Assembly (NCBI GenBank): GCA_020345805.1 | Contig: CP070772.1 | Location: 1,673,021-1,731,185 of the forward strand | Length of the DNA: 58,165 nt | Direction: 5' to 3' | From: Phycisphaerales bacterium | GTDB taxonomy: Bacteria; Planctomycetota; Phycisphaerae; Phycisphaerales; SM1A02 | Shown: piece by piece, positions 34,633 through 43,480 of the stretch | Layout of the letters: each line of letters opens with the position of its first letter | Numbering within the stretch: position 1 is the first letter of the stretch | The notes under the pieces: generated by a model | Told to the model about the DNA's origin: nothing | The model's input: only the letters and a program-made list of their open reading frames with translations | Database searches by the model: none | Made by a program: the position numbers and the translations under genes

Positions 34633-34840
34633 ATGCTCCTTTTTCTTGCTCTTGTTGTGCACAGGCGTGGTGGTGCGCCACCCCGATCACGCTCAAATAC
34701 GCTGCGGAGGTTAATGCACCAGCCCGGGACCGTCCACAGCAGCATGCCGCCGATCCCGCCCCCGCCTTCCGGCACCACCACCTCCGCCCGACCGCACCAC
34801 AACCGAGACCGTTTGCGACTTATTTCATGGCATTTTCAGA

Positions 34841-36394
34841 TTAGCCGCCGCCCGCGGCCGGCTGGAAATCCGGGTTCTCTCTGGGCATCTTCGCACCACC
34901 TTCGGACACGCCCGCCAGCCACGCCGCCAGCTTCGCCGCCAGCTCCGTCGCCTTCTCCGGCATCGCCGTCGCCAGGTCGTTCTTCTCGCCGATGTCGTCG
35001 CCGAGGTTGTATAGCTCCACCTTCCCCGTCTCGTAGTGCTTGATCAGTTTCCAGTCGCCGGAGCGGATGATGCTGTACGGCCGCACGAACTGGCCCGCCC
35101 AGTAGTGCGGGAAATGCCAGTAGAGATCCTCACGCTGGATCGTGCCCGTCCCCTGCATGAGCGGCAGCAGGTTCAGGCCGTCGATCGGGCGGTCCTGCGG
35201 GACCTCCGCCCCCACCGCCTCGCAGATCGTGGGCAGCAGGTCGATCGTGCTGATCGGCACATCGCTGACCGTGCCCGGCTTGACCCGCCCCGGCCAGCGG
35301 ACGATGAACGGCTCGCGGATGCCGCCTTCGTAAGGCCTCCCCTTGCCCGAGCGCAGCGGACGGTTGTCGGTCGCCCGGAAGTGGGTCGCCCCGCCGTTGT
35401 CGCCGGTGAAAATGATAAGCGTGTTGTCGGCGATGCCGAGTTCTTCAATGGTTTTAAGAATCGCGCCCATCGCGTCATCGACGCTGTGCACCATCGCCGC
35501 ATACGGCGGGTAATTCTGGCCATCCCCCTCGATCTTCGGCTTGGCCTCGTAGTGATCGATCAGGTCCTGCTTCGCCTGGATCGGCGAGTGCACCGCATAA
35601 TGACAGAGATACAGAAAAAACGGCTCGTCGGCGTGTCGCCTGATGAAACCCACCGCCTCGTCCGATTCCCGGTCGGTCAGATACTCACCCTCCTCGCGCG
35701 GCGGGAGGTTGGGGAAAGTCGACGGCTGATGCTCCGGCGGATATGGATCGAAATAGTGAGGTGGGTGGCCCAGCGCGCAGCCGCCGGCGTTGAAATCGAA
35801 GCCCTGGTCCTCCGGGAACCAGCCTTCAGGCCCCAGATGCCATTTGCCCACGAAGCCCGTCGCGTAACCGCGTCCTTTCAGGATCTCTGCGATGGTGATC
35901 TCCTCCCGCTCCATCCACCTCGGAACGCGCGGCGTGAGCAGCCGACGGTCCTTGCCGCCGACATACTCGCTCTGGCTGCGGATGCCTTCCTCCGTCCACT
36001 TTGACGGATCGTGCAGGGGGCGGATCCAGTCCATGATCCCCACCCTCGCCGGGCACCGGCCGGTCATAATCGAGGCCCGCGTGGGCGAGCAGACCGCGCA
36101 GGCGGCATAGGCATTGGTGAATCGCATCCCATCCGCCGCCAGCGCATCGAGGTTGGGCGTTTCGTAAAACTCGCTCCCGAAACACCCCAGATCCGCCCAG
36201 CCCAGGTCATCGACCAGGACTAGGATGACGTTGGGGGCGGTCATTAAGTCCTGTTTCGCAGGCGCCGGCTCGGGATCGGCAGTGCAACCGGTCGCAAGGG
36301 TCAACACGGCCGCCGGGGCCAGACTCAGCGCCATTCTCGTGGTGCTCTTATTCACGGCGCGCCTCACATTCATGGCCGTCCTGTCTATACACAT
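34841..36394 (-). CDS. Formylglycine-dependent sulfatase (lipoprotein)
   Basis: Hydrolyses sulfate esters, typically of algal or animal glycans. The 517-residue protein has a lipoprotein signal (LATGC, Cys at about 37), the metal-binding LVLVDDLGWADLG, and the modification motif CSPTRASIMTG whose Cys (about 102) becomes formylglycine. GKWHLG, TGDNGG and the C-terminal part also fit type I arylsulfatases. GAGGGAA precedes ATG 36394; an inner ATG at 36373 would also work. It is the third gene after the M14 peptidase and the small protein, with a gap of only six bases to the latter. Confidence 0.94.
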   Translation of the reverse strand: MCIDRTAMNVRRAVNKSTTRMALSLAPAAVLTLATGCTADPEPAPAKQDLMTAPNVILVLVDDLGWADLGCFGSEFYETPNLDALAADGMRFTNAYAACAVCSPTRASIMTGRCPARVGIMDWIRPLHDPSKWTEEGIRSQSEYVGGKDRRLLTPRVPRWMEREEITIAEILKGRGYATGFVGKWHLGPEGWFPEDQGFDFNAGGCALGHPPHYFDPYPPEHQPSTFPNLPPREEGEYLTDRESDEAVGFIRRHADEPFFLYLCHYAVHSPIQAKQDLIDHYEAKPKIEGDGQNYPPYAAMVHSVDDAMGAILKTIEELGIADNTLIIFTGDNGGATHFRATDNRPLRSGKGRPYEGGIREPFIVRWPGRVKPGTVSDVPISTIDLLPTICEAVGAEVPQDRPIDGLNLLPLMQGTGTIQREDLYWHFPHYWAGQFVRPYSIIRSGDWKLIKHYETGKVELYNLGDDIGEKNDLATAMPEKATELAAKLAAWLAGVSEGGAKMPRENPDFQPAAGGG

Positions 36395-36400
36395 GTTCCC

Positions 36401-36640
36401 TCATTCCTCGCCCTTCACGCCCTTCCTCCTGATCCGCCAGCCGGATTCCTCCATCTTCTCGGCGAACCGGGCCCAGCGCAGGCGGTAGCGGTACAGGCTG
36501 CGGGCGGGAGCCCAGTCGATCGCACCCTGGCTCACCAGTACCCGTCCCAGCAGTTCCCCGTCCTCCCGGACCAGGAACTCGATGTCGCTCTGCCCCAGGG
36601 GGCGCTCCGGCACTTGGAAGGTGACCTTGTGCGTGGCCAT
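36401..36640 (-). CDS. Small conserved protein, unknown function
   Basis: A 79-residue soluble protein starting MATHKVTFQVPERPLG and rich in charged residues, with no membrane segment. The middle (VREDGELLGRVLVSQGAIDWAP) looks like a short beta domain and the end (RRKGVKGEE) is charged. Similar tiny proteins with this W-x-P-x-R stretch occur in planctomycetes by my recollection, without known role. GGAGG is placed well before ATG 36640. It is tightly coupled to the sulfatase gene downstream (six bases). Confidence 0.8.
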   Translation of the reverse strand: MATHKVTFQVPERPLGQSDIEFLVREDGELLGRVLVSQGAIDWAPARSLYRYRLRWARFAEKMEESGWRIRRKGVKGEE

Positions 36641-36866
36641 GGGCGATCCTCCATCAGATACGCGGCCGCAAATGCGCGGCCACGCCGGCAGCGGATGATG
36701 CGGGTCTGTGTAGTGTAACCGCAATTGCAGTTCAGAACATCGCCCGCGTCCGTGCGGATCGGCGCAAATCGGCGCGGCCGAATGTTCTCCGCGCGATTCT
36801 CGCTCGCGGAGGCGACATACCCCCGGAATGCCCGCGGTCAGCGTCGTCGCTTCCTTGCCGGCACAA

Positions 36867-39734
36867 TCACCAGGGCAATGGCTGGCTCGTTCCCATGCCC
36901 GGCCCGAGGAACACGGCGTTGAGGAGCATCCGCCCCGAGCCCTCCCAGTAGCAGCGGAAGTACGGATCGCCCGCAAAGAGGATCACCTGCCCGTTGCCCA
37001 TGCGCTCGACGGTCGCATAGGCGCTGTACGCCAGGCGCGGGCGGGTCTCCGGCCAGAGCAGGCCGCTGAGGCGTAGCTGATCAGCCCCGGCGAGACGGGC
37101 CGGAGTTTGCGCGGGAGGTTTTGAGCGCAGGGCGGTGGACCCGCTCACAAACAGCGGCAGGCGCCGGCCGAGCCCGAAGCTCAGCCAGTGCTCCTCGTTC
37201 AGCAGGCCGGTGACGATCGTCCCGCGAGGGCTGAATGTCCGGGCCCATTCATCGGCCCGCTTTAGACTCGCCGGGTCCGACGGTCCCTTGTGCGGAGATG
37301 ATTTCCCGCTCTCGTCGGCCGGCGAATCTTCCTCTATTTCCAAGGGTGTTTCGTTCCGCCAGACCTGCTCGGCATTGACCGTCACGTCGCGCGCTGCCAG
37401 TTCGCGATCAACATATTCCTGATATACATCAAGCTCTTCGAGCACATCGCGGTGACGGCGGACGGACGATAAGCCGCTATGACCGTCGGCGAGCGACGAG
37501 GCGGACCCGCCGATGGCGATGAGCGTGCCGCCCGCTTCGACCCAGGTCCGCAGGCGGCGCATGGCGCCCTCGTCCAGCATGCGGGTCAGGCCCCAGGTGG
37601 AGGGCAGGATGAGCACGTTGTACTTGCGGAGATCCACGCGGCTGAGGCGCTGGGCGTTGACCGGCGAGGTGCGCACGCCGATGCGCTGATCCAGCAGGAA
37701 CCAGATGGACCCGAAGCCGCCGGAGGACACGGGCCACTGCGAGGCAATGGCGATCCGCGGCTCGTGCAGCAGGGCGAACTGGCGCGCCCCCAGGTCCGGG
37801 CCGGCATCGCTCAGCGCGGTGTGGACGGGGATGATCTCAACCACCAGGCCGTCGGCGGCTTCGCGGACGATCCGCCCCAGTTGCCGGTCGTTCTCGGTGC
37901 GGCGGATGAGGATTGCCCCGCGGTTGAACTTGCGGCCGTTGTGGGTGAACGGTTTTCGTGATACCCGCACCTGGCAGTCGGCGGCGAGCAGCCGCCCCAG
38001 CAGTGGATAAACATCATCGTCATCAAACGGCACGAGATAACCGAACGCCCCGGGGCCGGGAATTGCCGCCGACTCCGGCGCTGCGCGCTGATCCGATTCC
38101 TGGGCCGAATCCCGCGCAACCACGCGCGTGGCGGAATAGGCCTCCACGCCGAAGGCCATGGGCAGGTTCCATGCGCTGCTGCCGTACATCCGCGTGCCGC
38201 GGTTGTTCTCCAGGTCCTTGCGCTCCTCCAGCAGGAACTCGTCGGTCATGTGCGGATCGAAGCCGAGGATGGCGTGAAGCAGTCGGCGCTGCGGTTGGGT
38301 GGCGGGAACCACCACCGTGCCCGCAGGCAGCATGATCTTCTCATGCGCTTTGCCCCACACATCCGTTATGTGCTCCGCCTCAACGGGAGAGTCGACTGCG
38401 CGGTATTCGACGGCGTGACCGTCGAGGATCGCCAGAAGGCGCTGGAGGCGCGAGCGATCGGGCGAAGGCGGGAACAGGAACGACTCGTGGAATGGCCCTT
38501 CCTCGGAGACCGCCCACCGCTGCTGAGCGAGGAAATCGGCGAGGATCGCCCGGCGGTTGTCCCGAAATGTGCGAAGATTCGCGAAGCTGCTTACCACGTT
38601 CTGATGCACGGCCTGACGATAGGTGAACACGTCACCGGTGGGCCGGGTCACCGCGTCGCCGTCCACACCCGCCTGCTCATACAGCAGTCCCACCGCCCCG
38701 AGCAGGCTTGCCCAGGCGTTGGTGTAGCCAGGATACCACTCGTCGTACCATTCCTTGGTGTAGTAGCTCCAGCCGAAGCGGTTGAACGCGGCCGCCTGGT
38801 CCGCGGACATCTTCTGCCGCCACTTCATGAGACCCGGGGCAAGATTGATGTTCAACGGCTCGCGGGGCGGATCGAAAAGGTAGGTGTCCATCGACCCCAT
38901 CTCGTGCGCATCCACCACCAGGTGGGGGCGCCAGGAGAGGATCGCCGCGGCACGTGCGCGCGTCTCCGGCTGGGTCTGCATCAGCCAGTCGCGGTTCATG
39001 TCCAGCAGGTAGTGGTTGCCGCGCCCCGCCCCCCACTGCCCGGAATGATGCATCGCCTGCACGTCCGGGTTGGGCACCTTGCCGCGCATGGACATGATCT
39101 GGGCCAGGTAGCGCTCCCGCCCATCCGGGTTCTGGAGCGGGTCGATGTTAATGATCAGCTCTTCGCGCAGGCTTTTGACATCTTCGCCAGTTCCGGCGGC
39201 GAGCAGGTAGGCGATCACCAGCGCCGAATCGCAGGGTGAAAGCTCATCGCCGTGAATCGAGTAGGCGAGCCACGCGATGCCCGGCATCTCCTCGACCAAT
39301 CGCGCGGCCTGCGCTTCATCATCCAACAGGCGCGGATCGGCCAGCCGGGCATTGTCGGACCTGATCTGCTCGAGCCGGGCGTGGTTGGCGGCGCTGGTGA
39401 TGGTGAGGTGATAGAGCGTGCGTCCTTCGTGGGTGATGCCGTGCTCGTTGAGCGTCACGTCGGGCGAAGCCTCGGCCAGCGCGTGCAGGTACTTCACAAT
39501 CGTGTCGTAGCGCGCGGCATCTTCGCCGGGTGCGTGGCCGAGGAAGGACTCCGGCGCAGGAATGCCCTCATCCAGCGGGCCGACGTCGACGTACGGCGGC
39601 TCCACGCGCTCATCGGCCGGGGCGACATTCAATCCGCCGGGCGGAAAGAGAAACGCAAGCGCGACTATCGCGGTGGCGAGCTCGGAGATCCAGGGTCGTT
39701 CGATGCGGGCATTGCGGCCGGTCATGGGCTGCAT
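36867..39734 (-). CDS. Large secreted M14-family zinc carboxypeptidase-like protein
   Basis: A 955-residue exported protein. After a signal peptide comes an M14 peptidase domain with the zinc ligands His and Glu in YSIHGDELSPCD and a third His in VVDAHEMG; DMNRDW and NPDGRERYL are also conserved. The C-terminal half contains a glutamine amidotransferase-like segment (LILPSTWGLTRM, then GGTLIAIGGS), as in other long bacterial M14 proteins. It probably cleaves peptides in the periplasm or outside. Start ATG 39734 (ATG 39725 possible). It heads the strand of the small gene and sulfatase, separated by about 225 bases. Confidence 0.88.
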   Translation of the reverse strand: MQPMTGRNARIERPWISELATAIVALAFLFPPGGLNVAPADERVEPPYVDVGPLDEGIPAPESFLGHAPGEDAARYDTIVKYLHALAEASPDVTLNEHGITHEGRTLYHLTITSAANHARLEQIRSDNARLADPRLLDDEAQAARLVEEMPGIAWLAYSIHGDELSPCDSALVIAYLLAAGTGEDVKSLREELIINIDPLQNPDGRERYLAQIMSMRGKVPNPDVQAMHHSGQWGAGRGNHYLLDMNRDWLMQTQPETRARAAAILSWRPHLVVDAHEMGSMDTYLFDPPREPLNINLAPGLMKWRQKMSADQAAAFNRFGWSYYTKEWYDEWYPGYTNAWASLLGAVGLLYEQAGVDGDAVTRPTGDVFTYRQAVHQNVVSSFANLRTFRDNRRAILADFLAQQRWAVSEEGPFHESFLFPPSPDRSRLQRLLAILDGHAVEYRAVDSPVEAEHITDVWGKAHEKIMLPAGTVVVPATQPQRRLLHAILGFDPHMTDEFLLEERKDLENNRGTRMYGSSAWNLPMAFGVEAYSATRVVARDSAQESDQRAAPESAAIPGPGAFGYLVPFDDDDVYPLLGRLLAADCQVRVSRKPFTHNGRKFNRGAILIRRTENDRQLGRIVREAADGLVVEIIPVHTALSDAGPDLGARQFALLHEPRIAIASQWPVSSGGFGSIWFLLDQRIGVRTSPVNAQRLSRVDLRKYNVLILPSTWGLTRMLDEGAMRRLRTWVEAGGTLIAIGGSASSLADGHSGLSSVRRHRDVLEELDVYQEYVDRELAARDVTVNAEQVWRNETPLEIEEDSPADESGKSSPHKGPSDPASLKRADEWARTFSPRGTIVTGLLNEEHWLSFGLGRRLPLFVSGSTALRSKPPAQTPARLAGADQLRLSGLLWPETRPRLAYSAYATVERMGNGQVILFAGDPYFRCYWEGSGRMLLNAVFLGPGMGTSQPLPW

Positions 39735-40367
39735 CACGGTCTTACTCCAGCATGTCCGCGGCGGGTGAATCGGCACGCCTCGGATGGCACAGTCGAGCAC
39801 GGGGCGGCAACACACCGCCGCGCCCGCAGGTTGTATCGGCCAGACCGCGTCTCGGTCGCAGGGCCAGAGCAAGAAACTGAGGGCGAATGGCCGACCCCGG
39901 CTCCCGCCTGCTGCGGTCCGGGCCGGACTGGCCGGGGGGTGGGCCGCCCATCAGGACAAGGCAACCGGCCAAACGCCGCAAACCCTTATGCCTCCTGGGC
40001 TTATGAAATCATGACGGCCTCCTCCCTGCGGGAAACACCTGCTCGCCCATGGTCGGTCGCAACGGCAGCCGGGTGGAGATCCAGGCTTGTGTCGACGGAG
40101 AGAGGTTGCCGGTTTTGCGATTCCCGCGAATGTTGGGACCGCCACGAGGCTGTTTCCGCCTCGGGCCTGGATGCTGGTCCGGCGGCGGCGTTTCGGCATC
40201 AGACACCGTTCAGCCGGAGCGTGCAGATACAGTCTGTTCCAGAATTGGTGCACGAGCGAGACCGGCCCCGGACGCGACCGGCTCCGAAGCGTCGACAATC
40301 CGATCGCCCGACGGGCGGAGAGGCCTGTGGCCTGTGGGTGCGATTCCCATACATCACGGAGGTGACT
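39735..40367. other. 633-base intergenic region between divergent genes
   Basis: The upstream part of a long plus-strand open frame crosses here, but it reads as antisense to the M14 gene and lacks protein-like composition. One hairpin is clear: CGAGGC, seven-base loop, GCCTCG (40145-40163). Promoters of the divergent genes must lie here; I see no strong box and no known riboswitch. Confidence 0.5.
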
Positions 40368-41510
40368 ATGAGATCCACACGCATCACCGAAGGTCTGAGC
40401 TCCGTTCTCTGCGGCTGCCTGTGCGCGGCGGCCGTTCTTGCGCTTCACGCCTCCAGTCCCGCCCGGACTGCGGAATACAGTTACCAGGTTCCCCCCGCAC
40501 TCAGCGACGGCTGGGAGGTGTCATCGCTCGACGCGGTCGGGATCGACACGGAGAAGATCGAGGCCCTGACTCGCCGGATGATCACTGAGCAGCGCTTCGT
40601 GAACGTCCGCAGCATGCTGATCGTGAGAAACGGGAAGCTCGTTCACGAGGCATACTCCCCCTACCACCAACGCAACACGCTGCACTCGCTGGCATCGATC
40701 ACGAAAACCGTCACCTCGACCCTGATCGGAATCGCCATCGACAAAGGGCTGATCGAGGGCGTCGACGCTTCGGTGGTGGATCTGCTGCCGGACTTCGCCA
40801 CGGCGGTGGAGGATCCCCGGGTCAGGCAGATCACGCTCAAACACCTGATGACGATGTCGTCGGGGCTGGAATGGTTCGAGCACGGCTCTTCCTACAACGA
40901 CCCGAGGAACTCTGAGCATCTCATGGTCGATTCGGAGAACTGGATGGAGTACGTCCTGAGTCGGCCCGTCGCCAACCCGCCGGAAAGCCAGGTCCTTTAC
41001 AACACGGGCGGCATCCATTTGCTCTCGGCCGTTATCAAGTCCTCGACGGGCCTCTACGCCAACGAATTCGCCGAGGAGCACCTGTTCCACCCCATGGGCA
41101 TCCGCGCCTACCAGTGGAACCGGGACCCCATGGGATATCCGTGCACGGGCGGGACGGACGGCGGCGTGGGTCTGCGGACGCGCGACCTCGCCAAGTTCGG
41201 CTGGCTGTTCCTGCATGACGGGACGTGGAAGGGTGAGCAGATCATCTCCCGCGAATGGATCGAGACGGCCACCCGCAGGCATGTCACGCTCCCCCGCGGG
41301 CGCATCGGTTACGGCTACAACTGGTTCCCGGGATCTAGGATGATCGGCGGGACGAGCTACGACTACATCGCATCGTTCGGATACGGCGGCCAGAACCTGT
41401 ACCTTTTCCACGAGCTCGATCTGATCCTCGTGTTCACCTGTGATCTATCGGATCGCAATTCGAACGTCCGTCTGCTTATTGAGGAGACCCTCGAAGCGAT
41501 CAACCCGTGA
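40368..41510 (+). CDS. Exported serine hydrolase (class C beta-lactamase fold)
   Basis: A 380-residue exported protein with a signal peptide ending near residue 34. It has the SxxK motif in SLASITKT (Ser at about 110, Lys at about 113), the tyrosine segment VLYNTGGIHLL and a late GYGGQNLYL that takes the place of the KTG box. The family includes esterases, peptidases and true AmpC enzymes; here a cell-wall or ester hydrolase is more likely than antibiotic resistance. ACGGAGGT precedes ATG 40368. The long frame to 39252 is not used. Confidence 0.88.
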   Translation: MRSTRITEGLSSVLCGCLCAAAVLALHASSPARTAEYSYQVPPALSDGWEVSSLDAVGIDTEKIEALTRRMITEQRFVNVRSMLIVRNGKLVHEAYSPYHQRNTLHSLASITKTVTSTLIGIAIDKGLIEGVDASVVDLLPDFATAVEDPRVRQITLKHLMTMSSGLEWFEHGSSYNDPRNSEHLMVDSENWMEYVLSRPVANPPESQVLYNTGGIHLLSAVIKSSTGLYANEFAEEHLFHPMGIRAYQWNRDPMGYPCTGGTDGGVGLRTRDLAKFGWLFLHDGTWKGEQIISREWIETATRRHVTLPRGRIGYGYNWFPGSRMIGGTSYDYIASFGYGGQNLYLFHELDLILVFTCDLSDRNSNVRLLIEETLEAINP

Positions 41511-42057
41511 TCGAGCCGGCGGCCGCCGGAGGGCAAGCCCCGGGTCCGGATTCGGCAGACCGGCGGTCACTGCGGAGTGACAAACACGCTCGCATCCACA
41601 GTCCCTGTGGGTGCTCCGGAAACGCTGCGTGGCGCTGCGCCGGTCGAGGCACCTTGTAGTCCGCCATCATCCGACACTGACAGCCGGGCTCTTTCACTCC
41701 ATAACGGGCCGCCGGAGAACGGCTAAGCTCCTATCTCTGTGACACTTAGGGTTTACGGCGAGAGGATCGTGCGACAGAACGAAGCGGATCGGTTGAAGAC
41801 GGGCGCGTCGGCCGGATCGCCCGGAGCGGCGGGCCTCGTTCGCGGGCCGCGGGTGCCCGAACCCGCCGTCGGTGACTCGTGCGGCCATAAGTTGTTAAAC
41901 TCCGGCGGTCAGGTCACGGCAAAGGTCAAAGAACTTCTGAAGGGCGGATGGCGAGGCGGGGTAGTCACGATCTGGCGTGCGTTCCTTTTCTCACCACCGC
42001 CACACGCTGCCAGCCCTTCACAGAGCTGATTCTTCTGAAGCGGCAGGAGGTTTTCTC
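41511..42057 (+). other. 547-base intergenic region
   Basis: No supported gene. A GTG-initiated frame at 41739-42029 (96 codons) shows no recognisable domain. A hairpin CCACAG, loop TCC, CTGTGG (41596-41610) after the serine hydrolase could slow or end transcription, though no T-tract follows. Confidence 0.45.
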
Positions 42058-42474
42058 ATGGCAGATCGAGTGCGCAAAGTCAACTATTGCTACCTGACGG
42101 TGACGGGCCGAGCCGGACAGGGCGCCAAGGTTCTGGGGGCGCTGAACGAGGCCGGTGTTGACCTGCTGGCCTTTTCGGGCTTCCCGTCCAAAAAGGGCAA
42201 GGCACAACTGGATCTTTTGGCACCGAACTTGGCTGCGGTTCGAAGGGTTGCCAGGAAGAACAACTGGCGGCTCAGCACCACGAAGAAAGCGTTTCTGGTG
42301 CAGGGCGACGACAAGGTCGGGGCGGTCCACCGGCACATAAAGAAGCTCGCAGACAAGAAGATCAACGTGACCGCCGCCGATGCCGTCGCCGCGGGCAAGG
42401 GTCGCTACGGGATGCTGCTGTGGGTGAAGCCCAAGGACTATGCCCGCGCCGCCAAGGCCCTCAATGCAAGATAG
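42058..42474 (+). CDS. Tandem ACT-domain protein
   Basis: A 138-residue soluble protein made of two ACT-like repeats. The first, YCYLTVTGRAGQGAKVLGALNEAGVDLLAF (about 10-65), has the turn and helix that bind small ligands. The second spans about 77-130 (AFLVQGDDKVGAVHRHIKKLADKKINVTA). No enzyme domain is attached. Stand-alone tandem ACT proteins usually sense amino acids or regulate partners. CAGGAGG precedes ATG 42058. The next gene, 77 bases on, is an elongation-factor-like domain. Confidence 0.8.
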   Translation: MADRVRKVNYCYLTVTGRAGQGAKVLGALNEAGVDLLAFSGFPSKKGKAQLDLLAPNLAAVRRVARKNNWRLSTTKKAFLVQGDDKVGAVHRHIKKLADKKINVTAADAVAAGKGRYGMLLWVKPKDYARAAKALNAR

Positions 42475-42551
42475 TCGGCGCGGCAGTTGTATCCAGCGAA
42501 CCTGTGCCGTCGCCGAAGGATTCCGGCGGCACGCAGCCACGGAGAACCGTC

Positions 42552-42812
42552 ATGACCGAGGAACTTGTCGGAACGGTAACGCACTATTTCGGTAAGGCGC
42601 ACGTCGCGGGCATCGAACTCACCGACGGCGACCTTCACGTGGGCGACTCGATCCACATCGTCGGGCATACCTCCGACTTCACCCAGAAGATCGATTCCAT
42701 GCAGATCGACCGCGCCCCGGTGGAAGAGGCGCATATCGGGGATCTGATCGGCATACGGGTCGCCGAGCACGCCCGCGAGCGCGACCAGGTGTTCAGGGTG
42801 ACTGCGGACTGA
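42552..42812 (+). CDS. EF-Tu domain 2-like small protein
   Basis: An 86-residue protein resembling domain 2 of translational GTPases: EELVGTVTHYFGKAHVAGIELTDGDLHVGDSIHIVG, then the IGDLIGIRV close of the beta-barrel. No G domain is present. Such stand-alone proteins are found in many bacteria and archaea as elongation factor-like proteins of unknown role. It lies in the same direction as the ACT gene and converges with the biotin-carrier gene, whose stop is only 48 bases away. Confidence 0.82.
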   Translation: MTEELVGTVTHYFGKAHVAGIELTDGDLHVGDSIHIVGHTSDFTQKIDSMQIDRAPVEEAHIGDLIGIRVAEHARERDQVFRVTAD

Positions 42813-42860
42813 CCGCCAGCCCCCCGCGCCGCCGATCGCCGCACAGTTCGGAACCGTCGG

Positions 42861-43472
42861 TCAGGTGACCGGCCTGATCTGGAACAGCGTCTGACCGAAC
42901 TGCACCTCGGCGGTGTCCTCGGCTAGGATCTTGACGACCTGGCCCTTCTCGGGCAGGCCAGCTCCTCCGTAGGTGATCTGGTTGAAGCACTTCATGATCT
43001 CCACCAGCCCGAGCACGCTGCCGGTGGCGATCTCCGATCCGACTTCGACATAAGGCGGCGAGTCGGGAGATGACCGCCGATAGAAGATCCCTTCCGAGGG
43101 CGCCTCTATGGTTATGAGCTGGCCCTGGTCCGCATCGTCGGCCGGACCGCCCTCGCCGGCCCGGCCCCCAGCCCGGTCCGGCCCCGCCTCCGCCGCCCGC
43201 GGATCGAGCCGGGCCAGCGGCTGGCCGTAAGCCACCGGCGCATAGCTGTTGGGAATGAAGACCTCCGTCACCCTTCCCTGCACATCGCGGGGCAGCCGCA
43301 GCACGTAGCGCTGGTTGAGGATCTTGATGGGTATCACCCGGTCGAAAGGATTCAGGAACAGCCCGGCTTTCGGCGCCCCATCGGCCATCCCCACCACCGG
43401 GCAGGTCACCAGCAGCGTCTCCGGATCGTTCTCGTCCGGCCGCACTTTCGCGATGAGGGTCTTCTCAGCCAT
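42861..43472 (-). CDS. Biotin carboxyl carrier protein
   Basis: Carries the biotin between the carboxylase and transferase subunits. The 203-residue product has an N-terminal beta domain (about 1-90), an Ala/Gly/Asp-rich flexible linker (about 92-118), then a biotinyl domain (about 118-203) with the attachment motif VEIMKCFNQI, Lys at about 161. The usual AMKM is IMKC here, as in some acyl-CoA and decarboxylase systems. ATG 43472 is chosen from the family start; the gap to the transferase gene is eight bases. It is the last gene of the seven-gene operon. Confidence 0.88.
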   Translation of the reverse strand: MAEKTLIAKVRPDENDPETLLVTCPVVGMADGAPKAGLFLNPFDRVIPIKILNQRYVLRLPRDVQGRVTEVFIPNSYAPVAYGQPLARLDPRAAEAGPDRAGGRAGEGGPADDADQGQLITIEAPSEGIFYRRSSPDSPPYVEVGSEIATGSVLGLVEIMKCFNQITYGGAGLPEKGQVVKILAEDTAEVQFGQTLFQIRPVT

Positions 43473-43480
43473 CCTGTTTT

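Noticed and set aside
39252..40367. N-terminal 372 codons of the long frame ending with the serine hydrolase
   Set aside because: The first part is antisense to the M14 peptidase; the true start at 40368 has a strong Shine-Dalgarno and a signal peptide.
40368..41510. Beta-lactamase resistance gene
   Set aside because: SxxK is present, but the family is broad, the KTG box is not typical and the surroundings are not resistance-related.
41739..42029. 96-codon GTG-initiated frame
   Set aside because: No recognisable domain, no clear ribosome-binding site, and composition like non-coding GC-rich DNA.
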